The position numbers were made by a program, and so were the translations under genes. A DNA stretch of 64,000 nt. Origin: Desulfovibrio sp. GTDB taxonomy: Bacteria; Desulfobacterota; Desulfovibrionia; Desulfovibrionales; Desulfovibrionaceae. The notes beneath the pieces are model-generated. The model ran no database searches and was not told where the DNA came from. It was given only the letters and a program-made list of their open reading frames with translations. This document shows positions 26,800 to 38,129 of the stretch, piece after piece. Within the stretch, counting starts at the first letter, position 1, and each line of letters starts with the position of its first letter. The stretch is taken from positions 344,165 through 408,164 of the forward strand of contig NZ_WASP01000008.1 in assembly GCF_009712225.1 (NCBI RefSeq). The letters are read 5' to 3'.

Positions 26800-27155
26800 A
26801 AGACGCTGCCCGCACAGCCGCCTGCAAGACAAAGCCGGGGCAATCGTGCCGCACTGCCCCACAATGGATGGCATTCGGGCAGAGATGCATGGCTGATGAA
26901 GACGGCGTGGAGCGTTCCTGCTTCAGGGGTTCCACCACAGGGCAGCAGCGCCCCGAGCATCTGCCCTGTCAGGACACAGCCTGCAGCCTTTCCTGTGGTG
27001 TCAGATACTTGCCCCACAACATTTCATCTGCCTTTGTTCCAGCTACCGCTCCAGCATTCCCAGATCCAGCCGAGTTTCATGAAAAGCATCCTGCCGCCAT
27101 TGGTGGTCTATGGCGGCACCAATCCTGTCCAACAGACTATTCGGGAGGGAATCGC
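26800..27155. other. Intergenic region before the lipoprotein gene
   Basis: About 355 bp in which several frames stay open by composition, but I see no recognisable protein or ribosome site. It presumably holds the terminator of the cyclase gene and the promoter of the lipoprotein gene. Confidence 0.45.
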
Positions 27156-27743
27156 ATGAAATCAGCGTGTAAAGTACTGGTAATTGGCCTTTTGGCCCTG
27201 AGCATGTTTGCCTGCGCCAAAACCCCGCCGCCCCCAGCGCCCGACACCACCACACCCCTTACCTGGCAGAGCTCTGAACTGAAGACCACGGTAGCCACGG
27301 TTACTGCTGTCAATCTCAAGACCCGCAAAGTAACCCTGCGCTCGCCCGAAGGCCGTGCCTTTACCATCCACGTTGGCAAGGATGTCGTGAATCTGCGGCA
27401 GGTGAAAAAAGGCGATGTCATTACCGTCACCTTCAGCCGCGAACTGGAAGTTTTTCTTGCTGAACCCGGCGAACAGATCAACGAGCAGACCGTTGTTGTG
27501 GCCACGGCCAAGCCCGGCTCAAAGCCGCGTGGCGTAGGCGTGACGCAAACCATTGTGACCGCCAAGATATACGCCGTGGATAAGGCTAACCAGCTGGTAA
27601 AGATGGAATTTATTGACGGCACCGATGTGGTCGTGAAGGCGCAGAACCCCGCCAACCTCGACAAGGTCAAGGCTGGCGACACCATTGCCATCAGCTACAT
27701 TGAAGCTGTGGATATCGCCGTGAACAAGAAGGTCAAACGCTGA
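27156..27743 (+). CDS. Probable exported lipoprotein of unknown function
   Basis: A 195-residue protein with a lipoprotein-like signal (ACKVLVIGLLALSMFACAK). The lipobox MFAC is non-canonical at -3/-2 but followed by a Pro-rich linker. The mature part has two similar beta-rich segments, each of the pattern TxATVTAVNxKTRKVTLRSPEG...VKKGDVITV and TAKIYAVDKANQLVKMEFIDG...VKAGDTIAI, suggesting a duplicated small beta-barrel. The ATG at 27156 has GGGAGGG at about 7 nt. I do not recognise a function. Confidence 0.8.
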   Translation: MKSACKVLVIGLLALSMFACAKTPPPPAPDTTTPLTWQSSELKTTVATVTAVNLKTRKVTLRSPEGRAFTIHVGKDVVNLRQVKKGDVITVTFSRELEVFLAEPGEQINEQTVVVATAKPGSKPRGVGVTQTIVTAKIYAVDKANQLVKMEFIDGTDVVVKAQNPANLDKVKAGDTIAISYIEAVDIAVNKKVKR

Positions 27744-27814
27744 TCGCAGCGTAACAGCCTGCCATCTGCCATACTCGGGCTCGGCAGGCCGATGTGCCAA
27801 TCCGCTACAAATCC

Positions 27815-27854
27815 AACAGGCGGGCTGCATCTGCGGCTCGCCTGTTCTGTTTTT
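27815..27854 (+). terminator. Terminator after the lipoprotein gene
   Basis: AACAGGCG pairs with CGCCTGTT, extended by inner GC pairs, followed by TCTGTTTTT. Confidence 0.75.
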
Positions 27855-27902
27855 GCACCCGCCGTCAAGTGGGCGGTACGGATGCGCTTTGGATATGCCC
27901 CC

Positions 27903-27938
27903 AAAAACAGAAGAGCTGGCCACCCAGGTGACCAGCTC
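27903..27938 (-). terminator. Terminator after the MCP-hemerythrin gene
   Basis: On the minus strand GAGCTGGTCAC pairs with GTGGCCAGCTC (one mismatch), followed by TTCTGTTTTTG. Confidence 0.75.
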
Positions 27939-27989
27939 CCGTATTTCTGAAACGACAATCCAGTCCAGAACAGGCAAACACCTGCACGG

Positions 27990-29714
27990 CTAATGCACGC
28001 CCTTGCTGTTCAGGAAGGGCCCGTAGCGTTTGTCTGTGCCCATGATATGCCCCACCAGCCAGTCTTTCAAAAAACGCATGATTTCCATGGTAACCTTGGC
28101 GCGCCCGGATCTGAGCTCGGCTTCAAAAGCCAGAACCTTTTCCACCAGATCATGGTGCGCCTTTTTGTGGGAGGCCGTATCGGGATAGCCAAACTTGTCA
28201 AAAAGTTCTTCTTCCGTGGCAAAGTGCTTGACGGTGTACTGCTTGAGCCGTTCGAGCACACCCACAAGCACGGAATCTGAACGGCGCTGGCGCATGGCGG
28301 CATTGAGCTCGTTGATGAGATCCACAAGCCCCTTGTGCTGCTCGTCAATAATGCCCACGCCCACAGAGAGATCGTCTGTCCAGCTGATGAGCTGGTCAGA
28401 ATCAACCACGCCCGCAAGCTTGCCCTTGCCCATGGCGCCGATAATGGCATCGAGCTCTTCTGCCTGGCCGGATATTTCTACCAGTACCCGGATGGAATTG
28501 TTCACATGCTCTGCGGTGGCCGCGGCAACGGTGTTTACCTCTGTTACGCCCCGTCGCACCTGCTCGCTGGCGGCGGTTTGCGCGTTGCTGGCCGCGGCGA
28601 TGGCCGAGACCTCGTTGGCTGCCTGCTGCACAAAATCGGCGATGTGGTTCACATCTTCGGCGGCCTGCTCAGCGGTGCTGGCGCTGTTGATGATATCCTG
28701 CGCGGCAGCGTCAACTGCCTGCACGTTTTCGCGCGCCTTGGTCTGAATGCTGCGCAGCGATTCACCAACCTCGCGCGTGGCGTTCATGGTTTTTTCTGCC
28801 AGTTTGCGCACTTCGTCGGCAACCACGGCAAATCCACGCCCGGCCTCACCGGCACGGGCAGCCTCAATGGCGGCGTTCAGCGCCAACAGGTTTGTCTGGT
28901 CAGCGATATCGGTAATAACGCCCACTACCGCGCCAATGCCCTCGGCCTGCTGGCCAAGGCTTGTCATGGTTTCCTTGAGCGAAAGAATGCGCCCTTTGAC
29001 CTGCCCGATGGAGGTTACCGCCGCCCGTACTCCCTGCGCACCGGTAACGGCACCATTGCGGGCCATCTCCGCATCTTCCGCAGCCTTGCCCGTATTGTGC
29101 GCTATGTCCTGAATGGCCGTGTTGATCTGTTCAATGGCCTGCGAGGCTTCCCGCATGCGTTCGCGCTGCATGATAACGTCGTTATCAACATTTTCCATGT
29201 TCTGGCCCAGCTCGCGCACCCCGGCAAAAATACTGGCAGAAGCATTGGCTGCCTTTTGCGAAGCAATATTCATGTCGTTGAGCAGCTTGCGAATCTGCAC
29301 CTCTGCCTCGCGGCTTTCCTGCAGGGCCTTGTTGCTGTCGGCGGCAAGCCGCTGGGCCTCATCGCCCTTGCGCTGGGCGTCGTCCAGAGCCTTTGCCAAA
29401 GATTCAACCATGGCGCAGATGCTGTCACGCAGGTCGGAATATTCCTTGGGCATGGGGTCCAGAGGGCACGCGGCGGAACTTCCGTTGGCAACACCGCGGG
29501 CGTAGTTGCGGATAGTACGCAAGGGAAGCATCAGCTGGCTGTGGATTGTCCACAGCAGAAAGAGCCCCGACAGTGCGGCAACGCTAAACAGCGAGGCGTG
29601 CACCATCAATGATTCATCCCAAAAAGCGCTATACGCAAACGATGCAGCACCGCCGCACATCAGCACTGCTGCTGCGGAAAACAAACGAATTTTGAGGCTG
29701 GTACCTGCTTCCAT
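27990..29714 (-). CDS. Methyl-accepting chemotaxis protein with C-terminal hemerythrin domain (DcrH-like)
   Basis: Chemoreceptor predicted to sense oxygen or redox state through a di-iron hemerythrin domain. Of 574 residues, two membrane helices lie within the first 65 with almost no periplasmic domain between. A HAMP-like linker and the MCP signalling hairpin ([18 protein letters not shown]) follow, and residues 435-574 form a bacteriohemerythrin. Its iron ligands are visible as [25 protein letters not shown] and HIMGTDKRY. DcrH of Desulfovibrio vulgaris has the same design but with a larger N-terminal part. The short external part implies the hemerythrin tail is the main sensor. Confidence 0.93.
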   Translation of the reverse strand: MEAGTSLKIRLFSAAAVLMCGGAASFAYSAFWDESLMVHASLFSVAALSGLFLLWTIHSQLMLPLRTIRNYARGVANGSSAACPLDPMPKEYSDLRDSICAMVESLAKALDDAQRKGDEAQRLAADSNKALQESREAEVQIRKLLNDMNIASQKAANASASIFAGVRELGQNMENVDNDVIMQRERMREASQAIEQINTAIQDIAHNTGKAAEDAEMARNGAVTGAQGVRAAVTSIGQVKGRILSLKETMTSLGQQAEGIGAVVGVITDIADQTNLLALNAAIEAARAGEAGRGFAVVADEVRKLAEKTMNATREVGESLRSIQTKARENVQAVDAAAQDIINSASTAEQAAEDVNHIADFVQQAANEVSAIAAASNAQTAASEQVRRGVTEVNTVAAATAEHVNNSIRVLVEISGQAEELDAIIGAMGKGKLAGVVDSDQLISWTDDLSVGVGIIDEQHKGLVDLINELNAAMRQRRSDSVLVGVLERLKQYTVKHFATEEELFDKFGYPDTASHKKAHHDLVEKVLAFEAELRSGRAKVTMEIMRFLKDWLVGHIMGTDKRYGPFLNSKGVH

Positions 29715-30066
29715 AGCTATACTCTTCTCTCCCTGAGGGGGGCTGGCACAGTTTTTCTCTGCCCAGTATGAACAGAAATTTTATATACATAAACACCAGG
29801 GGGGGGATTTTTGACAACCTTATATAGAGTTTCAGCGCCTTGAATGCAACAGCCGAAAGATATTTATAGAACCGATATAATAATGATAAATTTTATAGTC
29901 GGTACTGCGCCTCGCAGAAGCGCCAGCCGTGGGTTGAAAAGCCGATTCGCGGCGTGCTCGCAAGCCGCCCCATTGCGGCCCTTTCAAATGCTTAACGGAT
30001 AGTTTGGATTTTACCTTATTTAAGGCAAACCAATTTTTTTAAATTGTTAGCTCACAGATTCCAGCA
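29715..30066. other. Intergenic region upstream of the MCP-hemerythrin gene
   Basis: About 350 bp, largely AT-rich near the gene. I looked for a sigma-28 promoter and found only TAAAATTT with a poor -10 at the right spacing. No gene or RNA is evident. Confidence 0.45.
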
Positions 30067-30100
30067 TAAAAAAGAGCAGGTGCCACGGGCAACCTGCTCT
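30067..30100 (-). terminator. Rho-independent terminator after uup
   Basis: On the minus strand AGAGCAGGT pairs with ACCTGCTCT around a 10-nt loop, followed by six Ts. Confidence 0.85.
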
Positions 30101-30141
30101 GTAACAAGAACTGCCACAAAGAGGGCAAAAACACCTTGCAG

Positions 30142-32016
<1,875 letters not shown>

Positions 32017-32295
32017 AATATTCTCCAAAACGGGTGATATGATTCTGCCCGAGGCCAAATGGCCACGCGTAGTTTTTGGGTTGCCGCCCACGGGGCTGTC
32101 AGCATCTGGCCTTCAAAAAAGCCCGCTGTCGCCTCTCCGCAGACGCGTATCATTACCCCAGCGGAGAAGCTGACGCAACGTGCCTGCGCACAGGTTGGCG
32201 CCTCGGGCGCGGCTGACGCCGCCATTGTATTGCCCTCTTAAAGAGCGTAACCGAAGCATTGCCGAAAATTTTATCCTTTACCCGCGAGCAGGAAC

Positions 32296-33063
32296 ATGCG
32301 TAGCGCCATAATTTTTTGCTGGTGTATGATGGCTGTTATTCTTGGTGGATTTGGCCGCGCCTTTGCGGACGACATACAGACGCACGAAACCACCGAGGTC
32401 ACATCCCGAGGGCCACTGGTGGTCAAGGCATTCCTGGCCGCCGGGCCTGGGCCGCACCCGGCCATTATTGTTCTGCACGGCAGCCAGGGGCTCGAGAAAT
32501 ACCGGAATTTTTACGAACGCAATGCCACTCAGCTGGCACAGGCGGGGTTTGATGCCTACGTGCTGAATTATTATAATGAACAGGATGTGGCGTACTCCAA
32601 AACAGTGGAGACCCGGCGCGCCAATTTTTCACGCAGAATTGGCGACTGGGCGCAGATGATCAGCGATGTTGTAACCAAGGTAGAGGCGCAGGAGCCCAAA
32701 ACCCGGCCCGTGGGCATAGTGGGTTTTTCGCAGGGGGGATACCTGGGTACTGCGGTTGCCAGCCAGGACAAAAGAATTGCTGCCCTGGTGGTTTATTACG
32801 GCGGCATTCCCCCCCAGCGCGCTGCTGGCAGCAAACACCCCATCACCCACATGCCGCCCCTGCTGGAACTGCACGGCGATGCAGATACCGTTGTACCCAT
32901 CGAACGGGGCAGGGAGCTGGTAGAAATGACCCGCAGCCTTGGCCAACCGGCTGAAATGGTGGTGTACCCCGGCGCGGGGCACGGCTTTACCCCCCCTGCC
33001 GCCACGGATGCCGAGCACCGCGCTCTGGAGTTTTTTCAAAAGCAGTTGATGGGAAAAAAATAA
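32296..33063 (+). CDS. Exported dienelactone-hydrolase-like alpha/beta hydrolase
   Basis: A 255-residue hydrolase with a signal peptide (MRSAIIFCWCMMAVILGGFG, cleaved near AFA-D). The catalytic triad can be placed: nucleophile Ser in GFSQGGYLG, acid in HGDADTVVP, and His in GAGHGF. Classical dienelactone hydrolase uses Cys, so this is the Ser-type branch. HGSQGL supplies the oxyanion region. The substrate is unknown. It is divergent from uup and a weak AGGA precedes the ATG. Confidence 0.85.
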   Translation: MRSAIIFCWCMMAVILGGFGRAFADDIQTHETTEVTSRGPLVVKAFLAAGPGPHPAIIVLHGSQGLEKYRNFYERNATQLAQAGFDAYVLNYYNEQDVAYSKTVETRRANFSRRIGDWAQMISDVVTKVEAQEPKTRPVGIVGFSQGGYLGTAVASQDKRIAALVVYYGGIPPQRAAGSKHPITHMPPLLELHGDADTVVPIERGRELVEMTRSLGQPAEMVVYPGAGHGFTPPAATDAEHRALEFFQKQLMGKK

Positions 33064-33164
33064 TTATTCAGGCCGGTGAGCAAGAGGCAGGGCGCACAAA
33101 CGATTTATCCCAGCAAATGGTTGGCCGAATCTTAGCGACCAGACCTAAATTCAGTATATCCCAA

Positions 33165-33195
33165 CAAAAAACCCGGGCAAGCCGGGCTTTTTGTT
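33165..33195. terminator. Bidirectional terminator between hydrolase and nitroreductase genes
   Basis: CCCGG pairs with CCGGG around GCAAG, flanked by A tracts on the left and a T tract on the right. It can therefore work for both convergent genes. Confidence 0.75.
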
Positions 33196-33819
33196 TTACC
33201 ACGCGTTCATGTGTATTCGATCCCTTGTATGAATAACCTTCTGCACAGGAATAACAGCGTCTTTTGCGGGATACCCCAGAGCAACGTAACACGGCATTAC
33301 ATAGTTTTCAGGATGCCCGACCACCTGCCTGATGTGTTCAGATTCATCTGTCATCGGTATACGGGTAACTCCCAATATGCCTTCAGCGGCGGCCGCAAGC
33401 AGCATGTTTTCGATACAGCACCAGATAGAGGCAAAATCGTTGAGCGAGCTCAGGCAACTTGGCTGCATCAGTGGCCCCCTGACCCTGAAAAAGGGAAGTA
33501 CCAGGCACCCGGCGTTATAGAGCATGGAAAACTGCCTTGGCATCGCCGCACGATACATATCGCGCTGCACCTCGTCCGTCATGCCGAAACCATCGAGCAT
33601 GGCCTCGCATTCGTCTTTGTCGGTCATGTTCCTGACCCGGAGAAGCCTGCCCCTCTCCTCCCTGTCGTTCACGATGACAAATTCCCACTGTCGCAGGTGA
33701 TTGTTGGTCGGGGCTTTGAGGCCCGCGTTGATTATCTGCTCCACAAGGTCCATTTCAACCGGTTTATCCTCAAAATCGCGGATGGTTCTACGAGCGGCAA
33801 TTGCCTGATAAATATTCAC
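33196..33819 (-). CDS. Nitroreductase-family flavoprotein
   Basis: A 207-residue FMN-dependent oxidoreductase of the nitroreductase superfamily. The N-terminal FMN-binding RRTIRDFEDKPV, the APTNNHLRQWEFVIV segment and the C-terminal AAAAEGILGVTRIPM are recognisable. A long central insert (LRVRNMTDKDECEAML...) contains several Cys. The start is GTG at 33819 with AGGAGA at 7 nt. Its physiological substrate is unknown. The WYL regulator gene lies 115 bp upstream on the same strand and may control it. Confidence 0.85.
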   Translation of the reverse strand: MNIYQAIAARRTIRDFEDKPVEMDLVEQIINAGLKAPTNNHLRQWEFVIVNDREERGRLLRVRNMTDKDECEAMLDGFGMTDEVQRDMYRAAMPRQFSMLYNAGCLVLPFFRVRGPLMQPSCLSSLNDFASIWCCIENMLLAAAAEGILGVTRIPMTDESEHIRQVVGHPENYVMPCYVALGYPAKDAVIPVQKVIHTRDRIHMNAW

Positions 33820-33934
33820 AATACATTCTCCTGATTGTTACTCGTCGCATAGGCCGTGCACGATGCGCCTTTCGGGCTGTTGGCTCTGACGAAAAGACAA
33901 AATACCCATGACGGCCACAGGCATGACTGTATAA

Positions 33935-34861
33935 TCAGGAATCGGACAACTGCCTGTCGTATTTCTGCAGCATAAGCGAAATTTTTTCGCGCATCATTCT
34001 GCGAAGACTTTGCGGCTCAAGCACATCAAGGCCGTCTGCAAAGGAGAGAAGGTACCCCATCAGCCACTCGTTAACCGGCATTGGCTGGTCAACAATGAAA
34101 GAGCCGTCGGGCTGCTGATGAATGTCGAGTTCTGGAAATTCATCAAAAATCCTGAAAGCGTAATTGCCCGTAATGCGCAATACCACTCGCTGGAATTCAT
34201 ATGCCTTGGCATAATCTGGGGTATCCATGGGGTTGGACTGCATGACACGGGTGAAGCTTTCATTCTTCACCACGAGATTGCGCATCCGGGAGGCTCTTAC
34301 CGCGCATTCTTCCTGCCTGCCCCGGTCAAAAGCCCAGATGTACCAGGCCCGCTCACGAAACAGCATGCACAACGGTTCGGCAATTCGCTGGGATACCTGG
34401 TTTTCTGAATTGTAATAGGTAAATTCAATTACCCTTTTTTCCAGAATGGCCTCCTTAAGCCGGTTGAACTTTTCCTTACCAAAGCCGGAATCGTGCCATG
34501 AAGAAAAATCCACGCGCAACCAGCGGTCTTCTGCCTTTTTTCTGAACACCGCTGCGAGTTTCTGAAATGATTCGTTTACATCTGGATAACCAGCACCATG
34601 CAAGGCCTGCAGGCCATTGAGAACGTCTGCCTGTTCCCTCTCGGTGATGAAGGTCTTGTCCAGGGTAAATTCACGCGGCAGATTCACACCGCCTCTGTAC
34701 CCACGGCTTGAATGCACCGGAATACCCGCAAGGCTCAGGGTATCTATATCTCGCTGAATAGTGCGAACAGACACGGAGCAGCGCTCCGCAAGCTCTTTGG
34801 ACGTTGCGCACGTACCATTCAGCAAAAGAAAAAGAATCTTGAAAAGGCGTTCGATCTGCAT
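33935..34861 (-). CDS. WYL-domain transcriptional regulator (YafY-like)
   Basis: A 308-residue DeoR/YafY-type regulator. An N-terminal helix-turn-helix (TSKELAERCSVSVRTIQRDI) is followed by the WYL ligand domain (RVIEFTYYNSENQ, PLCMLFRERAWYIWAFD) and the C-terminal WCX segment (PMPVNEWLMGYLLSFAD). Ligand and targets are unknown. The downstream nitroreductase gene is a candidate target. Confidence 0.9.
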   Translation of the reverse strand: MQIERLFKILFLLLNGTCATSKELAERCSVSVRTIQRDIDTLSLAGIPVHSSRGYRGGVNLPREFTLDKTFITEREQADVLNGLQALHGAGYPDVNESFQKLAAVFRKKAEDRWLRVDFSSWHDSGFGKEKFNRLKEAILEKRVIEFTYYNSENQVSQRIAEPLCMLFRERAWYIWAFDRGRQEECAVRASRMRNLVVKNESFTRVMQSNPMDTPDYAKAYEFQRVVLRITGNYAFRIFDEFPELDIHQQPDGSFIVDQPMPVNEWLMGYLLSFADGLDVLEPQSLRRMMREKISLMLQKYDRQLSDS

Positions 34862-35374
34862 GCTTTCTGCCTCCTCGCAAAGGCCACAGTACCGTGCAAC
34901 ATCGTGCCGTTTCCTGTTTTTTTGAATCTCAAAAAATCTTCATTATTCTTGGCGGATTGCTTCATGGCAACCCGCCATTTTCGCTTCCCATGTTTCACTG
35001 ACAATGACAACGGCGCTCTATCCGGCATCAAAGGGACGAAAACAGGCCAGACGTATCGGGCGCATTGTTCGTGCATTGCTGGTCAATCCGTTTCTCTGGT
35101 CCGTCAAAAGGTGAATACCAATGTTCTGGCTTTCCGCAAATGGCTCTTCCTCACCTTGCCCAGTGAGCGCGGTTGAATTTTTCGAGAGAACAAGCCGGAA
35201 GCTAAAAACTGGCATTTAGGCGTGTCACACGGGGCAATCACCCTTTGGGGTGAACAGAGATTTCGCATAATGCCCTCACCGGGTGATACCGCTGTGTGAA
35301 TAAATAGAGCAAAAGACGGCTGGAATTGTGCACTTCATTCAGGCCGTTATGTTTTTGTCCTGGAGGAGGCATTT
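34862..35374. other. Regulatory region between the WYL regulator and the autotransporter leader
   Basis: About 510 bp. The left part shows no convincing gene; minus-strand ORFs here have no ribosome site. The right part (35220-35300) is rich in dyads, listed separately. Confidence 0.5.
35225..35299 (+). promoter_or_regulatory. Dyad-rich promoter/leader of the autotransporter operon
   Basis: TCACCC-TTTG-GGGTGA (35238-35253) and TCACC-G-GGTGA (35276-35286) share the same half-sites. They are enclosed by TCACAC (35225-35230) and GTGTGA (35294-35299). A weak promoter (TTTGGG - 16 bp - CATAAT, 35244-35271) overlaps the first dyad. It could be a repressor operator pair or a folded leader RNA. Confidence 0.4.
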
Positions 35375-35542
35375 ATGGTGGACCCGATTGCCCCGGTTAT
35401 GCATATGGCGACAGCAGGTATTCTGCTGCGCCGCTTTGCTTTCCGTGCAAGGGCATGTCGGCAAGACGGGCGTGACTGTTGCCGGTTTTCGCAGGCCAGC
35501 CAGTGTATTGCTGTTGCTAGTGTTTTCTTCTGGAGCAGGTAA
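35375..35542 (+). CDS. 55-residue leader ORF translationally coupled to the autotransporter
   Basis: A short ORF with an excellent ribosome site (GGAGGAGG, 5 nt before the ATG at 35375). It encodes MVDPIAPVMHMATAGILLRR followed by an Arg/Cys-rich tail ending VFFWSR. Its TAA stop overlaps the autotransporter ATG as TAATG, the classic arrangement for coupled translation. No family is recognised. The peptide may matter only through its translation, for example as a leader setting autotransporter expression. The evidence is arrangement and ribosome site, not homology. Confidence 0.55.
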   Translation: MVDPIAPVMHMATAGILLRRFAFRARACRQDGRDCCRFSQASQCIAVASVFFWSR

Positions 35543-37710
35543 TGAATTTTTCCATCTGTCGAAATGTGTTGCGCAGTATGCAGTGTGGTTTTCGGGCTAA
35601 TAAAAAACATCTGCTGTGTTTTTTACTACTACTAGCCGGAACGTCGCTTATTCACCCCAGTATGGGCATTTCCGCTACTGTTAACTACACCTCGAATTAC
35701 AAGGATGTTATAGGCAATGCTCCATATCTGAATGGGCCAATAGGCATCGGAGGAACAAATAATATAGCATCACATGCCGAAAATATTTATTCATACGGCA
35801 ACACCGTGAATATTAACGGTGGCGTCGTCGATTTTGGAATATACGGTGGGTATTATAGTGGAACAGTCCCTGGCATTGATGTCGGGTCCAGCAACAACAC
35901 TGTGACGATTAATCCGGCTTTTATTGGCAGCAGTACCATTGATATCTATGGCGGATTTGCCAAAAACGTAACCCCTGGTTCAATGACAGCTTCTGGCAAT
36001 ACTGTGAATCTCAATGGCGGAACAGCACGTTATGTATATGGCGGCTTTGCCTATGTGGGCAGCACCACTGGCACAGGAACCGCCACGGCTTCCAACAATA
36101 TTGTCAATCTCAGCGCCGGATCCATAAACAATATTGTTGGCGGGTATGCCACAGCTGATTTTTTGGGGGGAACGCATGCGGCCTCCGGCAATACCATCAA
36201 TATCAGCGGTGGTTCGGTATCCAATGTTTACGCAGGGTATGTAAGCGCGCCCAATGGCACCGGACAAGCCACAAACAATACCGTGACCATCAGCGGATCG
36301 CCGAATCTGGCAGGCACGACTCTTTATGGTGGATACCTGCTTGCCGGAACAGGTGGAGAGGCATTCAGCGGCAATACCCTGAACGTAAAAACTTCTGGCC
36401 TGACGGTGGGCAATCTTTACAATTTTCAGAACCTCAATTTTTACCTGCCGTCCACGCTGTCGGCGGGTGATACTGTACTGACCGTGACCGGCACGGCGAA
36501 CCTGACGGGCAGCGCTGGGCGGTCCTCCACTGTCAATGTGGGCATTGACGGCAATTCTTCTCCCTTGAAAATGGGCGACTCCATAACGCTCATCAACGCA
36601 GGTACGCTGGTCACCAACAGCGGGCTTAACTCCACGGCCAGCGGCAAGGGCATGCAGGGCGTAACCCTGCTGTACAACTTTGACATCACAACAGACAACA
36701 ACAAGCTGCTTGCTACGGTCTCCACCAGTAGCGGGCCTACCGTAAACGAGCAGACCAAGGCCCTTTCAGAAGGCTTTGTTTCCGGCGTGGGCATGGTGAC
36801 GCAGGGGGCGGACGTGGCCGCAAGCCAGGGCATGAATGCCGCCGTTTCCGCTGCCAAGGCTGGTCCTGCCGGGGGCGGCAGTGCCCCAGCAGGGTTTGGG
36901 GCGCTTTCTGGTGGGTCTGTCAGATACAATACCGGTTCGCATGTGGATATGCACAGCGTATCGCTGCTGGCTGGTTTCGCCTGGGGTGCGAATACCGCCA
37001 TCGGTCGCCTGACATTCGGACCATTTTTTGAGTATGGCAACGGCTCGTACAGCACGTACAATTCGTTCAGCAACGCTGCTTCGGTTGAGGGTGACGGCAA
37101 CTCGCGATATCTCGGTGGCGGCATTCTTGGGCGCATGGATTTTGCCCAGACCGGCCCCGGGCACATCTATATTGAGGCTTCGGGACGGGCGGGCGGCCTG
37201 CACAACAAATATGAAAGCTCAGACCTGCGCGATGCCAGCGGCCGCAGTGCGGAATACGACTCATCATCCACCTATTACGGTCTGCATCTGGGAACAGGCT
37301 ATATCTGGAATATAACGGACAATGTGACCCTTGACCTGTATGGCAAGTACTTTTGGACACATCAAAATGGCGATTCCGTCACCCTGTCTACGGGTGACCC
37401 CATCGATTTCAAGGATGTGGATTCAAACCGCCTGCGCCTCGGCTCCCGCTTAAGCTACACAGTGAACGAGTACATCAGCCCCTATGTTGGCGCTGCCTAT
37501 GAGCGCGAATTTGACGGCAAAGCGCGCGCCAGCACCAATGGCTATGACATGAAGGCCCCTTCCATGCGCGGTGATACCGGCACGGGAGAGCTGGGGCTTG
37601 TTTACACGCCGTGCGCATCACTGCCGCTGTCTTTTGATCTTGGAGTACAGGGATATGTGGGCAAACGTGAGGGCCTGACTGGCAGCCTGCAGGCCAAGTA
37701 CGAATTTTAG
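35542..37710 (+). CDS. Autotransporter with repetitive passenger and C-terminal beta-barrel
   Basis: A type V secreted surface protein of 722 residues. An extended signal peptide occupies residues 1-45 (hydrophobic core LLCFLLLLAGTSL). The passenger carries about seven imperfect repeats of the pattern SGNTVNxxGGxxxxVYGGY, spaced roughly 35-45 residues, consistent with a beta-helix stalk. The last 290 residues are an autotransporter beta-barrel (SVSLLAGFAWG, GPGHIYIEASGRAGGLHN) ending in the expected aromatic residue (QAKYEF). The function is likely adhesion or surface display; no protease motif is seen. Translation appears coupled to the leader ORF; GGAGCAGG also precedes the ATG. Confidence 0.92.
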   Translation: MNFSICRNVLRSMQCGFRANKKHLLCFLLLLAGTSLIHPSMGISATVNYTSNYKDVIGNAPYLNGPIGIGGTNNIASHAENIYSYGNTVNINGGVVDFGIYGGYYSGTVPGIDVGSSNNTVTINPAFIGSSTIDIYGGFAKNVTPGSMTASGNTVNLNGGTARYVYGGFAYVGSTTGTGTATASNNIVNLSAGSINNIVGGYATADFLGGTHAASGNTINISGGSVSNVYAGYVSAPNGTGQATNNTVTISGSPNLAGTTLYGGYLLAGTGGEAFSGNTLNVKTSGLTVGNLYNFQNLNFYLPSTLSAGDTVLTVTGTANLTGSAGRSSTVNVGIDGNSSPLKMGDSITLINAGTLVTNSGLNSTASGKGMQGVTLLYNFDITTDNNKLLATVSTSSGPTVNEQTKALSEGFVSGVGMVTQGADVAASQGMNAAVSAAKAGPAGGGSAPAGFGALSGGSVRYNTGSHVDMHSVSLLAGFAWGANTAIGRLTFGPFFEYGNGSYSTYNSFSNAASVEGDGNSRYLGGGILGRMDFAQTGPGHIYIEASGRAGGLHNKYESSDLRDASGRSAEYDSSSTYYGLHLGTGYIWNITDNVTLDLYGKYFWTHQNGDSVTLSTGDPIDFKDVDSNRLRLGSRLSYTVNEYISPYVGAAYEREFDGKARASTNGYDMKAPSMRGDTGTGELGLVYTPCASLPLSFDLGVQGYVGKREGLTGSLQAKYEF

Positions 37711-38129
37711 TTTTCTTGGGAGCGTTGGCATGAGGCGTTTGTGACGCATTGCTGAAAACAGACTGGGGAGAATATACCCTTTCGCCAAATGCTTTTTCCA
37801 GTCTGCAAAGCCAGTTATACCGCATACATTCTGCCCCACTCACGCTCGGGGTATTGCCTTTGCAAACGAAACAACGGCGAGCTGCCATCCGGGGCAACTC
37901 GCCGTTGTAATTATTTATGATGACGGTGTGTAGGGCTCACCTGAAGGTTGGCAGCCTTTGCAGGCACGCTGGCCAGCAGATGATCATAAAAAACGATTCA
38001 AAAACGTGCGCGAGTTCGCTTCACCCCATTCATACCATGGGGATTTCAAGCAAAGCGCTCTGAAATCGTTGCCCAATACTCTGATAGGGCAGCCAACGGC
38101 ACACCAGCCCATCCCCCAAAAACAGCACG
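37711..38129. other. Intergenic region between convergent genes
   Basis: Contains a long hairpin at 37871-37911 (listed) and a small dyad, CCCCAT - 7 nt - ATGGGG, at 38024-38042. No gene is supported. Confidence 0.45.
37871..37911. terminator. Hairpin terminator between autotransporter and LysR genes
   Basis: ACAACGGCGAG pairs perfectly with CTCGCCGTTGT, with an inner TGCC/GGCA pairing. The T-rich tail is weak (AATTATTT). Confidence 0.55.

Noticed and set aside
29740..29800. Sigma-28 promoter for the MCP-hemerythrin gene
   Set aside because: TAAAATTT is followed at 11 bp by GGGCAGAG, which does not resemble the -10 element.
37475..37897. Minus-strand ORFs opposite the end of the autotransporter gene
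   Set aside because: Shadows of the coding strand that continue into the intergenic hairpin; no ribosome site.
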